Assembly (NCBI GenBank): GCA_947171615.1 | Contig: CAMVYG010000014.1 | Span: 1-19,261, forward strand | Reading direction: 5' to 3' | Length of the DNA: 19,261 nt | Source of the DNA: an uncultured Clostridia bacterium | GTDB lineage: Bacteria; Bacillota; Clostridia; Oscillospirales; Acutalibacteraceae | Shown here: positions 6,692-14,871 of the stretch, in pieces | Layout of the letters: each line of letters begins with the position of its first letter | Numbering within the stretch: the first letter of the stretch is position 1 | Notes under the pieces: generated by a model | Seen by the model: the letters and a program-made list of their open reading frames with translations, nothing else | Told to the model about the DNA's origin: nothing | The model's database searches: none | Program-made: the position numbers and the translations under genes

Positions 6692-8221
6692 ATGGAATTT
6701 GAAAGAGTTACACCGGAAAGCGTGGGGGTTCCTTCGGGAGCTGTTACAAGTCTGCTGGACGAGCTGTACCGGCGGGGTACGGAGATGCACAGCTTTATGC
6801 TGTTGCGCCACGGAAAGGTATATGCCGAGGGAAGCTGGAGCCCATACAGCCCCCAAACCCAGCATATTCTGTTTTCCTTCAGCAAAAGCCTGACCTCTAC
6901 CGCTATCGGCTTTGCCCGGCAGGAGGGGATTCTTTCTCTCCAGGAGCGGCTGGTGGATATTTTCCCGGAAATGCTGCCGGAGGCCCCCAGTGAAAACCTG
7001 AAAAAAGCGGAGATCCGCCATCTGCTGATGATGGGCTGCGGCCATGAAAGCGAGATCCCCAATGTCTGGCGGAAAGATCCGGATTGGATCAGAGCCTTTT
7101 TCGCACACCCCTTTGTGCACGAGCCGGGCACGCATTTCCTGTACAACACGGCGGGTACCAACCTGCTTTCCGCTATCCTCACCCGGAAGACCGGACAGAC
7201 CCTGACAGAGTTTCTGCGCCCCAGGCTGATCGAGCCTTTGGGCATGACAGATATTCGTTGCCAGTCCCTGCCGGACGGCACGGAAATGGGGGGCGCGGGC
7301 TATTCCGTGACCATTGAGGACATGGCAAGGTTTACGCAGTTTGTGGCGAACAAAGGAAAGTGGGAGGGCAAGCAGATTTTGGAGGAAAGCTGGTTTGAAG
7401 AGGCCACCCAAAAGCAGATCGAAAACCGGGGCGCGGGCTGGGATGGAGACCCGGACTGGCAGCAGGGCTACTGCTATCAGTTCTGGCGCTGTGAGCCGGA
7501 GGGTGTGTTCCGGGGAGACGGCGCCTTCGGCCAGTACGGCGTGGTGTGCACAAAGCAGGATGCCGTTATCGTGATTCAGGCGGCCTCCATGCAATTACAG
7601 GCGGTGCTCACCGCCCTGTGGGAAAAGCTGCTGCCCGCCATGGCGGAAAGTCCGCTGCCGGAGAACCCCCAGGCCCTGCACGTTTTGCGGAACCGGTTAA
7701 AGCGCCTGGAACTGAACTCTGTGCTGGGAATGCGAAATCCCTGGGCGGAAAAATCTCTAAACACCGCGGTCTATCTGCCGGAAAAGGAACTGCCCTGCAT
7801 GGAGGACCTGATCGGCGGGGCGGGACATTTCCAGCCTGTGGGAGGAAAGCTTATTTCCCTGAGCTTTCGCTTTCAGGAGGGCGACTGCGCCCTTTTGTGC
7901 AGGCAGGACAATGGCGATTTTGAAATCAAGCTGGGCTTAAACGGGCATTTTGAGACTACCGAAATACGGGGCGTACCCTATGGGGCCAACGGGCGCTGGA
8001 AGCCGGGGGCTTTGGAAGTAGAGCTGCGCAATACCCGTATGGCCACGGGGAAGCGGTTCACCTTCCGGTTTGGAGAGACTTCCATGACGCTGACAGCGGA
8101 ATCCACTTTCGCCTCAGAGGGCGGCCTGAACGATGAGCCCATGCCGGAAATGACCTTTGCCCTGGCGGATGGGGAAGTCACCACGAAAACAAAGATGTAT
8201 TGGGAAACCGGAGAAAACTGA
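6692..8221 (+). CDS. Serine hydrolase of the beta-lactamase class C fold
   Basis: 509 aa with no signal peptide, so probably cytoplasmic. The N-terminal ~320 residues belong to the serine beta-lactamase-like/penicillin-binding family: nucleophile motif S62-F-S-K65 (SxxK), Y151-N-T where the family usually has Y-x-N, and a G-rich GDGAFGQ segment at 275-281 in the place of the K/H-T-G motif. The C-terminal ~170 residues form an additional beta-rich domain that I do not recognise. The family includes esterases, D-aminopeptidases and transpeptidases, and the substrate cannot be read from the sequence. ATG 6692 follows AAGGAG at 6677-6682. Only 16 bases separate it from the GH127 gene, so the two are probably co-expressed and may act on parts of the same substrate. 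Confidence 0.82.
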   Translation: MEFERVTPESVGVPSGAVTSLLDELYRRGTEMHSFMLLRHGKVYAEGSWSPYSPQTQHILFSFSKSLTSTAIGFARQEGILSLQERLVDIFPEMLPEAPSENLKKAEIRHLLMMGCGHESEIPNVWRKDPDWIRAFFAHPFVHEPGTHFLYNTAGTNLLSAILTRKTGQTLTEFLRPRLIEPLGMTDIRCQSLPDGTEMGGAGYSVTIEDMARFTQFVANKGKWEGKQILEESWFEEATQKQIENRGAGWDGDPDWQQGYCYQFWRCEPEGVFRGDGAFGQYGVVCTKQDAVIVIQAASMQLQAVLTALWEKLLPAMAESPLPENPQALHVLRNRLKRLELNSVLGMRNPWAEKSLNTAVYLPEKELPCMEDLIGGAGHFQPVGGKLISLSFRFQEGDCALLCRQDNGDFEIKLGLNGHFETTEIRGVPYGANGRWKPGALEVELRNTRMATGKRFTFRFGETSMTLTAESTFASEGGLNDEPMPEMTFALADGEVTTKTKMYWETGEN

Positions 8222-8237
8222 AAAGAGGAAAGCAGCT

Positions 8238-10187
8238 ATGGAAAAGAAAAATTTCGCATTCCCTGTGGATGGGCAAAGCTGCCGGGTGACGGACCGGTTT
8301 TATGCCAGGCTCCGGGAGCTGGTGCGGGAAAAAGTGATCCCCTATCAGTGGGAGGCCTTAAACGACCGGGTAGAAGGCGCGGAACCCAGCGGCTGTATCG
8401 CAAATATGCGTGCCGCTGCGGAGAATCAAACCGGGGAGCATTACGGCTTTGAATTTCAGGACAGCGACCTGTACAAATGGATGGAAGCGGCGGCCTTTTC
8501 TCTGATGTGGGCTCCCAATGAAGCTTTGGAGCGGGAGCTGGAGGAAGCGGTCTCTCTGGTTGCCGGGGCACAGCGGGAGGATGGCTATCTGGATACCTAT
8601 TATATATTGGGAGATCTTAGCCGCCGGTGGACGAGCCTGAAGGACAACCACGAGCTGTACTGCGCGGGACATTTGATCGAGGCGGCGGTAGCTCATTTCC
8701 GGGCCACCGGGCGAAGAAGCTTTCTGGATGTGGCGGAAAAACTGGCGGCCCATATCGATTCCGTACTGGGGCCGGAGGAAGGAAAGCTGCACGGCTACCC
8801 GGGCCATGAGGAAATTGAGCTGGCCCTTTGCAAGCTGTACGAGGTTACCGGAAAAGAGCAGTACCTCCGGTTAGCCCGGTATTTTCTTTTTGAGCGTGGA
8901 AAGGAGCCTCTGTATTTCCGGGAGGAAACGGAGCGGGAGGGAAACGGCTTCTACTGGAAGAACGGCCCTTTGCAATACGCCTATTATCAGGCGCATAAAC
9001 CCCTGCTGGAGCAGAGGGAGCCGGTAGGCCACGCGGTGCGGGCCAATTATCTGTACGCCGGGGCGGCAGCAGCGGCCCGCTGTGCAAAGGACGAAAAGCT
9101 GTACGAGCATCTGCGCGGCCTTTGGCGGGAAATGACGGAAAAGCAGATGTATCTTACCGGGCAGGTGGGTTCCTCGGAATACGGGGAGGCTTTTACCTTC
9201 CCCTATGATCTGCCCAACGATACCGCTTATGCGGAAACCTGCGCCGGGCTTGCCCTGGCTTTTTTCGCCAACCAGATGTTGAAAATCGAACGCCGGGGCG
9301 AATATGCCGATGTAATGGAGCGGGTGCTCTATAACGGCGCCATCAGCGGTATGGATCTCAGCGGCACAGCTTTTTTCTATGTGAATCCCCTGGAGGTTCT
9401 GCCGGAGGCTTGCCGCAAAGATCAGCGGAAAGCCCATGTGAAGCCGGTGCGGCAGAAGTGGTTTGGCTGCGCCTGCTGCCCGCCCAATCTGGCCAGAACC
9501 ATTGCTTCCATTACCGATTACGCGGTGAGCCGCACGGAAACAGAGCTGTTCCAGCACCTATACCTGGCGGGAGAATATTTCTGTACTTTCGGGGAAACTC
9601 CGGTGCGTGTTCTGCTTCAGGGAAATTATCCCTGGGAGGGCGAGCTGCAAATGAAGGTAGAGCCGGAAGTTCCGGTGTGCTTTACCTATGCTCTGCGGAT
9701 CCCCGGCTGGTGTGAGGGGAAGTATACCCTGAAGCTCAATGGGGAAGCGGTGGAGCAGCAGGCTGTAAACGGCTATGTGTACCTGAGCAGAGAATGGAAG
9801 CCCGGCGATATCCTGGAGCTTTCCCTGCCTATGGAGGCAAAACGGATCTGGGCCAACCAGCAGGTGCGGGAGGATGCGGGCAGGGTGGCCATTCAGCGTG
9901 GGCCGTTGGTCTACTGCCTGGAGGAAGCCGATAACGGCGGAGAGCTGCATCGCGTGCTGCTGCCGCGGGACAGCGCTTTTACAGAGGAATTTTGCCCGGA
10001 GCTGCTGGGCGGCGTAATGGTACTGCGCTGTGCAGGCTGCATGGTGGAAGGAGAGCGGGAGCGCTTATATACCACCAGGCCGCCGGAAACCGGGGCGGAG
10101 CGGGAGCTTCTCTGGATTCCCTATTACGCCTGGGCCAACCGGGGCGAGGGGGAAATGATGGTGTGGGTGAGAGATGTTAGCTTTTAG
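8238..10187 (+). CDS. GH127 beta-L-arabinofuranosidase-type glycoside hydrolase
   Basis: 649 aa, close to the ~650 aa of HypBA1-type GH127 enzymes, with an (alpha/alpha)6-barrel N-terminal region and beta domains after about residue 430. No signal peptide is seen, so it should act inside the cell on imported material. The zinc-thiolate active site is intact: E317, E333-T-C335, and C413-C414 within GCACCPPN, with spacing that parallels E322, E338/C340 and C417/C418 of Bifidobacterium HypBA1. That enzyme releases L-arabinose from beta-1,2-arabinobiose derived from hydroxyproline-linked plant glycans using cysteine as nucleophile. The family also contains other specificities, so the exact sugar is not certain. 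The start at 8238 follows AGAGGAA. The last codons and the TAG lie within a heptad repeat (10174-10201), so the C-terminus (VSF) may have been set by the repeat. Confidence 0.9.
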   Translation: MEKKNFAFPVDGQSCRVTDRFYARLRELVREKVIPYQWEALNDRVEGAEPSGCIANMRAAAENQTGEHYGFEFQDSDLYKWMEAAAFSLMWAPNEALERELEEAVSLVAGAQREDGYLDTYYILGDLSRRWTSLKDNHELYCAGHLIEAAVAHFRATGRRSFLDVAEKLAAHIDSVLGPEEGKLHGYPGHEEIELALCKLYEVTGKEQYLRLARYFLFERGKEPLYFREETEREGNGFYWKNGPLQYAYYQAHKPLLEQREPVGHAVRANYLYAGAAAAARCAKDEKLYEHLRGLWREMTEKQMYLTGQVGSSEYGEAFTFPYDLPNDTAYAETCAGLALAFFANQMLKIERRGEYADVMERVLYNGAISGMDLSGTAFFYVNPLEVLPEACRKDQRKAHVKPVRQKWFGCACCPPNLARTIASITDYAVSRTETELFQHLYLAGEYFCTFGETPVRVLLQGNYPWEGELQMKVEPEVPVCFTYALRIPGWCEGKYTLKLNGEAVEQQAVNGYVYLSREWKPGDILELSLPMEAKRIWANQQVREDAGRVAIQRGPLVYCLEEADNGGELHRVLLPRDSAFTEEFCPELLGGVMVLRCAGCMVEGERERLYTTRPPETGAERELLWIPYYAWANRGEGEMMVWVRDVSF

Positions 10188-10201
10188 TCGTTAGTCGTTA
10201 G
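10174..10201. repeat. Heptad tandem repeat (NNNTTAG x4), array 2
   Basis: Units ATGTTAG, CTTTTAG, TCGTTAG, TCGTTAG. In reverse complement they read CTAACGA, CTAACGA, CTAAAAG, CTAACAT, closely matching the order of array 1, including the CTAAAAG unit. The GH127 stop codon (10185-10187) is the TAG of the second unit. Confidence 0.85.
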
Positions 10202-10210
10202 AGGAAGGTC

Positions 10211-10237
10211 AGACAACCGCCATGGCGGTTGTCTTTG
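10211..10237 (+). terminator. Palindromic hairpin, probable terminator after GH127
   Basis: 10211-10234 is a perfect palindrome centred on CCATGG (arms AGACAACCGCC), followed by TTTG. It could end the hydrolase-GH127 transcript. The T run is short, so it may be only a repeat-borne hairpin. Confidence 0.5.
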
Positions 10238-10324
10238 AGAAAGCCTCGGTCACGAAGTGACCGCCTTCTCCCTGCGGAGAAGTACCGGCTTTCTCCGCCA
10301 GCTTACCCGCCGGTTTCTGCTAGC

Positions 10325-10354
10325 CGAGATTCCTCGCTTTGCTCGGAATGACAG
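10325..10354 (-). repeat. 30-bp dispersed repeat, copy 2 (inverted)
   Basis: Starts CGAGATTCCTCG and ends GGAATGACAG. Over 30 bases it is the exact reverse complement of 3548-3577. Confidence 0.9.
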
Positions 10355-10477
10355 TGAGAGAAGAACGGTTCGCACATAAGTGTGTACACTCTTGCTCACC
10401 CCTTTCAGGGGGAGAGGGGTTCCGCTGTTTAAAAATAAACTGCAATTCAGCGTCCAACATCCAGAATCTGATAGGAG

Positions 10478-10510
10478 AAGGCCCCGGTCATGCATGACCG
10501 GGGCCTTTCT
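10478..10510. terminator. 30-bp perfect palindrome, strong hairpin with T tract
   Basis: 10478-10507 is self-complementary, centred on ATGCAT with GC-rich arms (AAGGCCCCGGTC), then TTTCT. It would block read-through into the transporter region on the plus strand. The complement also ends in TTCTCC, so it may act weakly in both directions. Confidence 0.65.
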
Positions 10511-10545
10511 CTAACAACTAATAACTAACGACTAACTACTAAGCA
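10511..10545. repeat. Heptad tandem repeat (CTAANNA x5), array 3
   Basis: Five exact 7-base units: CTAACAA, CTAATAA, CTAACGA, CTAACTA, CTAAGCA. It is oriented like array 1 and opposite to array 2, so block B has inverted ends. Confidence 0.88.
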
Positions 10546-10665
10546 CCGGAAAGTTACAAAATTGCAATCTTTATCTTTGGTTCATGCAAACGAGAGTGAC
10601 GGAAAAATCACCATTTTTTTGGTTAAATTGCTAAAAACTGCATGGGAATGCCCTGTACATTTCCC

Positions 10666-10694
10666 TTGACTTTTTAAATCTCTTGCAATATAAT
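10666..10694 (+). promoter_or_regulatory. Sigma-A promoter of the transporter lipoprotein gene
   Basis: TTGACT at 10666-10671, a 17-base spacer and TATAAT at 10689-10694, close to the full consensus. Transcription would begin near 10701, leaving a leader of about 185 bases before the ATG at 10887. Confidence 0.85.
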
Positions 10695-10700
10695 TGTTGA

Positions 10701-10886
10701 AAAGCAAGACGGAGCGGTAAAAATTGCAGGAATCGGGCAGACAGCCTGCACGGTTTCACAACCGTTTTGGCTTGCGAAAGCTTTTTTGGTACACTGGCGT
10801 ATCCGTTGGAACATTCCGATGGATACGGTTTTGCTTATCAGAAAAGCGGAAAAAAGGTTCCAAATTTTCAAAAGGAGATGCAGAAC
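10701..10886 (+). promoter_or_regulatory. Structured 5' leader of the transporter lipoprotein mRNA
   Basis: It contains successive hairpins: 10750-10755/10760-10765 (ACGGTT/AACCGT, followed by TTT), a short GCTT/AAGC stem followed by TTTTTT near 10770-10787, and 10798-10804/10821-10827 (CGTATCC/GGATACG) with an inner GGAA/TTCC stem. The ribosome site AAGGAG lies at 10872-10877. The arrangement resembles an attenuator or an mRNA-stabilising leader. It matches no riboswitch class I recognise. Confidence 0.4.
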
Positions 10887-12659
10887 ATGAACATGAAACG
10901 TATTTTGTCCCTGACGTTGGCTGCTGTTCTGATGCTTACGCTGGCTATGTCCGGCTGCGGCAACGAGGAAAAGCCCAGCAGCACACCGTCCACCGGCGGA
11001 AACGAGAGCTCTACCGCTCCCGTATCCTCTGATGTCAACAGCACCGGCGATAACGAGGAGAAGATGGCTGACGACCAGACCATCTATGTCAGCCAGGAGC
11101 TGGCTGCTACCTTCGACAGCACACAGGTACAGGATGTTCCCTCCGGCACGGTTGTGAACATGACCCAGGAGGGCTGGTTCCGTTACAGCTTTGATGATCA
11201 GGGCACCGCTACCATGAACAAAGCGGCCTGCGCCGACTATCAGATCTCTGACGACGGCCTTACCTACACCATGACCATGATCGACTACAACTGGAGCGAT
11301 GGCCAGCCTGTAACTGCCGACGACTATGTATACGGCGCACAGTGCGCTCTGGATCCCGCTGCGGCTGCCCCCTATTCCTTCTTCCTCACCGGAATTGTAG
11401 GCGCTGCTGACTTTAACGCGGGCACCACCACCGATTTCTCCACCGTTGGCGTAAAGGCCATCGATGAGAAGACTGTTGAGTATACTCTGGCTGCTCCCGA
11501 TTCCACCTTCCTGAGCAAGCTGGCAAACTCCATTTTCTTCCCCAAGCGGAAGGACATTGTTGAGGCTGCCGGCGGCGAGTATGGCAACACCAACAACTGG
11601 CAGTCCCTGGTTTACTGCGGTCCCTACATTGTTACCGAGTGGACCGACAAGGACCATGCTGTGTTTGAGAAGAACGAAAACTACTGGGATGCCGAGAATG
11701 TGCTCATCACCACCATCGACATGACCTATGTTGCCGAGCAGGCCACCTCCGACCAGCTGTTTGAAGCCGGTCAGCTGGCTTTCAAGGGCGCTTCCAGCGA
11801 ATATCTGCAGAAGTACAAGGATAAGGCTGCCGCCGGCGAGTGCCAGATGGTAAATGCTGAGTCCATCATGAGCGTATCCTATCTGCTGTTCAACACTCAG
11901 CGCGATCTGACCTCCAATGCCAAGATCCGTAAGGCTATTGGTTATGCGGTAGACAACGTGGCGTTCTGCGACACCATCATGGGCCGCTATACTCCCGCTG
12001 AAGTGCTGGTACCCGGCCCCGTGGCTATGGGCGATGGCAACTACCGTCAGCAGGCTGGCGTTGAGCCCTGGAGAGCCGGCCGCGACGAGTACGGCAACAA
12101 CCCTGAGAAGCTGCAGGCTCTGTTTAAGGAAGGCCTGGAGGAGCTGGGCAAGGATTCCAGCGACCTGAGCAACTACACCCTGACCTACCTGACCATGAAC
12201 GACAGCTCCATCGACGCTCAGATCATCGAGTTTATCCAGCAGGCTCTGGAGACCAATCTGGGTGTGAAGATGGAAGTGAAGGTTTCCGCTGACTGGGGCA
12301 CCTTCCTGAACGACATGGAAGGCAACGACTGGGATTTTGTGGAGACCGGTTGGTCCCCCGACTACAACGATCCCATGACCTATCTGGATATGTTTGAGAC
12401 CGGCAACGGCTCCAACCATGGTAAGTACTCCGTTGCTGAGTACGACCAGATGGTACGCGATGCCTATGCCACCACCGATGAAGCCGCCCGTTTCGAGCTC
12501 TACAAGCAGATGGAGCAGAAGCTGGCCGACGATATGGCTCTTTGCCCCCTGTTTATTCAGGACGTATGGCAGTTCTGCCAGAACAACGTGCGTGGTCTGG
12601 GAATTGCCACCATCGGCTCCAACTGGGAGCCCAAGGGTGTATATCTCGCTGCTGAGTAA
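10887..12659 (+). CDS. Family 5 (Dpp/Opp-type) solute-binding lipoprotein
   Basis: 590 aa. The lipoprotein signal peptide ends in M-S-G-C24, so the mature protein would be lipid-anchored outside the membrane. It is followed by a Ser/Thr-rich linker (about 30-55) and the family 5 extracellular solute-binding fold (SBP_bac_5), with typical stretches such as YSDGQPVTADDYVYG-like WSDGQPVTADDYVYG near 135-150 and ENYWDAENV near 265. Family members bind peptides, nickel or oligosaccharides and deliver them to the permeases. Codon use is markedly biased (many GCT, CTG, GAG and AAG codons) compared with neighbours, which suggests very high expression. ATG 10887 is chosen for AAGGAG 9 bases upstream; a second ATG lies at 10893. 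Own promoter upstream, terminator-like hairpins downstream, and the permeases next. Confidence 0.92.
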   Translation: MNMKRILSLTLAAVLMLTLAMSGCGNEEKPSSTPSTGGNESSTAPVSSDVNSTGDNEEKMADDQTIYVSQELAATFDSTQVQDVPSGTVVNMTQEGWFRYSFDDQGTATMNKAACADYQISDDGLTYTMTMIDYNWSDGQPVTADDYVYGAQCALDPAAAAPYSFFLTGIVGAADFNAGTTTDFSTVGVKAIDEKTVEYTLAAPDSTFLSKLANSIFFPKRKDIVEAAGGEYGNTNNWQSLVYCGPYIVTEWTDKDHAVFEKNENYWDAENVLITTIDMTYVAEQATSDQLFEAGQLAFKGASSEYLQKYKDKAAAGECQMVNAESIMSVSYLLFNTQRDLTSNAKIRKAIGYAVDNVAFCDTIMGRYTPAEVLVPGPVAMGDGNYRQQAGVEPWRAGRDEYGNNPEKLQALFKEGLEELGKDSSDLSNYTLTYLTMNDSSIDAQIIEFIQQALETNLGVKMEVKVSADWGTFLNDMEGNDWDFVETGWSPDYNDPMTYLDMFETGNGSNHGKYSVAEYDQMVRDAYATTDEAARFELYKQMEQKLADDMALCPLFIQDVWQFCQNNVRGLGIATIGSNWEPKGVYLAAE

Positions 12660-12736
12660 GAAGCGGGAAGCCCTGGCGGCGTAAAGGCGCCGTGAAAAAT
12701 ACGAAGCATCAGGGCGTTTGGGATTTTGTATAAATG

Positions 12737-12800
12737 CCCAAACCCCCGGTTTGGGAAGCGTGCGGACGGCCGAAGGAGCTGTCCGCACCTTCTTTTCTTT
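12737..12800 (+). terminator. Tandem hairpins between lipoprotein and permease genes
   Basis: First stem 12737-12744/12748-12755 (CCCAAACC/GGTTTGGG). Second stem 12760-12767/12781-12788 (GTGCGGAC/GTCCGCAC), followed by the T-rich run CTTCTTTTCTTTTT. It is a likely (possibly leaky) terminator that would let the binding protein be made in excess over the membrane components. Confidence 0.75.
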
Positions 12801-12859
12801 TTGAATGAAGGATTTTACATTGAAAAATTCATTTTTCCTCTGTTTTCGGGGGAAAGATG

Positions 12860-12888
12860 TTGCAAAATACAGAAGTTCATGGTATTCT
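12860..12888 (+). promoter_or_regulatory. Sigma-A promoter of the permease/ATPase genes
   Basis: TTGCAA at 12860-12865, a 17-base spacer and TATTCT at 12883-12888, 50 bases ahead of the permease ATG at 12938. It gives the membrane genes their own promoter downstream of the terminator. Confidence 0.65.
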
Positions 12889-12937
12889 AAACAGGTATAC
12901 ATTTCAAAATTTTGAATTACTTGAAGGAGGTGGGGTC

Positions 12938-13906
12938 ATGGCGAAATTTGTCGCGAAACGTTTTGTCTACATGATTATTACGCTGTTTTTGGTATTTACC
13001 GCCACATTCTTTCTGTTGGCGTCGATCCCCGGCAACGCCCTGACTATGAAGATCCACAAGCTGCCTGCCCAGGCGCAGGAGCGCATTATGCAAAAATACG
13101 GGTACGATAAGCCTGCTGGAGAGCGGTATCTGCTCACCCTGAAAAATGTGGTGACAAAGGGAGACTTCGGCGAGTCTATCGCCAAGTCTGGAGATACTCT
13201 CGGCTCAATTTTGCAAAAGCGGCTGCCTCCCACGGTCCGCCTGAATATTCAGCAGATGATCGTGGGCGTTACCCTGGGACTGATCCTGGGAATTATCGCC
13301 GCTATGAAGCGGGCGAAGGCGCCGGACTTTATCATATTGATATTCTGTATGTTTATGACTTCTGTGCCGTCTCTGGTTATTGCGCTGATTTTACAGCTGA
13401 CTCTGACCGGGCCGTCCGGGCTTCTACATCTGCCCATTATCGGCTGGCCCAAGGGGAAGGACCTGTGGTTCGGGGGCTGGCAGTTTACCATATTGCCCAC
13501 CTTCGCCGGCGCGCTGTTCTATGTGGCGGGATATGCCCGTACCACAAAGATCGCCATGCTGGATTCCATCTATCAGGAGTGTACCACCACCGCCCGGGCC
13601 ATCGGCATGTCTGAGACCCAGGTGATGCTCCACCACGTGGTAAGAAACTCTTTTATTCCCATTGTCACCTTCCTGCCCGGCACCATTGCCGGTATGCTGT
13701 CCGGCTCCCTGTTCATTGAGCGGGTATTCTCTGTTCCCGGGATCGGCAGCTACTATGTGGAATGTATTACCCAGCGTGACGTTCCCATGGTTTTGGGTTT
13801 TACAGTATTTTACAGTGCCATCACCATCGTATCCATCTTTGTTTCCGATGTGCTCTATGGCATCGTTGACCCGCGGATCAAGCTGGTCAGCGGATCGTCC
13901 AGGTAA
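12938..13906 (+). CDS. ABC transporter permease, DppB/OppB type
   Basis: 322 aa. It has a first membrane helix at about 9-30, an extracytoplasmic region (about 31-100) as in DppB/OppB proteins, then five further helices in the binding-protein-dependent transport domain. The EAA loop that docks the ATPase is visible around ECTTTARAIGMSETQVMLHH (about 214-233). It forms the translocation pore with the next gene product. Start at 12938 with AAGGAGG at 12924-12930; the frame is open upstream from 12857 but without a ribosome site. It lies 15 bases before the second permease. Confidence 0.93.
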   Translation: MAKFVAKRFVYMIITLFLVFTATFFLLASIPGNALTMKIHKLPAQAQERIMQKYGYDKPAGERYLLTLKNVVTKGDFGESIAKSGDTLGSILQKRLPPTVRLNIQQMIVGVTLGLILGIIAAMKRAKAPDFIILIFCMFMTSVPSLVIALILQLTLTGPSGLLHLPIIGWPKGKDLWFGGWQFTILPTFAGALFYVAGYARTTKIAMLDSIYQECTTTARAIGMSETQVMLHHVVRNSFIPIVTFLPGTIAGMLSGSLFIERVFSVPGIGSYYVECITQRDVPMVLGFTVFYSAITIVSIFVSDVLYGIVDPRIKLVSGSSR

Positions 13907-13921
13907 AAGGAGGTCAAGAGC

Positions 13922-14857
13922 ATGAACACAGATACTGTTTCCATAAAGAAACCTGAAGATCGTTTTGCGTTTGTAGACCAGGACTCCCTGTACGCGGACG
14001 AGATCACCCGGAAAAACATCGGTTTCTGGGCCGATGCAGCCCGGCGGTTCAAGCAGAACAAGGTCGCCATGTTTTTCCTGATCGTTCTGGTGCTGCTAAT
14101 CGTCATGTCCCTTTTGGGGCCTGTCATTTCCGGCAAGGACTACATCACTATTAACGGGCAGGATAAGAATATGGCTCCCTGCTCTCAGTATTGGCTGGGC
14201 ACGGATAACATGGGTCGAGACCTGTTTACCCGTTCCTGGGTGGGCCTCAGAACCTCTCTGGTCATTGCCCTTGTGGCCGCTGGGATCCAGCTTGTTGTGG
14301 GCTGCCTGTACGGCTCCATTATGGCCACCCTCGGCGGTATTGTGGACGATGTGATGATGCGTATCGTGGAGGTTATCAGCAGTATTCCCAATTTGATTTT
14401 GTGTACGTTGCTGCTGGTGGTATTCGGCAACGGCTATGTTCAGCTGCTGTTTGCCCTGAGCGTTACCTCCTGGACGGGCACGGCCCGTCTGGTGCGCGGA
14501 CAGATCTTAAAGCTGCGGGAAAGCGAATATGTGCTGGCCTCCAAGGCCATGGGCGGTTCCAATATGCACCGCATTTTGAAGCACCTGCTCCCCAATACTC
14601 TGGGCCTGCTGATTCTGGAGTTGGCGCAGGCGATCCCCAGCGTGATTTTCTCCGAAACCAGCCTTTCCTTCCTGGGCATCGGCCTGATGCCCCCGAATTT
14701 CAGCTTGGGAACTATGCTGCAGCAGGGACAGAGCACCATGAATTTCTATCCCTTCCAGCTGCTCGTTCCCTGCGTGCTGCTGAGTTTGCTGGTGCTTTCG
14801 TTCAACGTGGTGGGCGATGCTCTCCGCGACGCGCTTGACCCGCAGCTGCGTAATTGA
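13922..14857 (+). CDS. ABC transporter permease, DppC/OppC type
   Basis: 311 aa. A cytoplasmic N-terminus of about 40 residues precedes the first helix (about 42-65), which is followed by a short extracytoplasmic part with the family hallmark LGTDNMGRDLFTR and the five-helix transport domain. The EAA loop lies around SEYVLASKAMGGSNMHRIL. It pairs with the DppB-type permease. The ribosome site AAAGGAGG precedes ATG 13922. The ATPase gene follows with a 14-base gap, so translation is likely coordinated. Confidence 0.93.
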   Translation: MNTDTVSIKKPEDRFAFVDQDSLYADEITRKNIGFWADAARRFKQNKVAMFFLIVLVLLIVMSLLGPVISGKDYITINGQDKNMAPCSQYWLGTDNMGRDLFTRSWVGLRTSLVIALVAAGIQLVVGCLYGSIMATLGGIVDDVMMRIVEVISSIPNLILCTLLLVVFGNGYVQLLFALSVTSWTGTARLVRGQILKLRESEYVLASKAMGGSNMHRILKHLLPNTLGLLILELAQAIPSVIFSETSLSFLGIGLMPPNFSLGTMLQQGQSTMNFYPFQLLVPCVLLSLLVLSFNVVGDALRDALDPQLRN

Positions 14858-14871
14858 GGAGGGAAAATACC

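Larger units (their letters stand above)
10188..10545. repeat. Palindrome-rich intergenic repeat block B
   Basis: No credible gene. The block contains a perfect 24-bp palindrome at 10211-10234, hairpins 10247-10253/10257-10263 (CGGTCAC/GTGACCG) and 10265-10271/10276-10282 (CTTCTCC/GGAGAAG), the second 30-bp repeat copy (10325-10354), and a perfect 30-bp palindrome at 10478-10507. Heptad arrays facing opposite ways lie at both ends (10174-10201 and 10511-10545), giving the block inverted ends like a small non-autonomous mobile element. No flanking target duplication was evident. Confidence 0.7.

Noticed and set aside
10250..10495. Minus-strand 81-codon frame in block B
   Set aside because: It is made almost entirely of repeat and palindrome sequence, including the dispersed 30-mer. 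It lacks a ribosome site and is most likely non-coding.
10674..12902. Very long minus-strand open frame (742 codons) opposite the lipoprotein gene
   Set aside because: It is an antisense shadow created by the biased codon use of the lipoprotein gene. It has no ribosome site, the peptide is low-complexity and not family-like, and it runs across the promoter and terminator.
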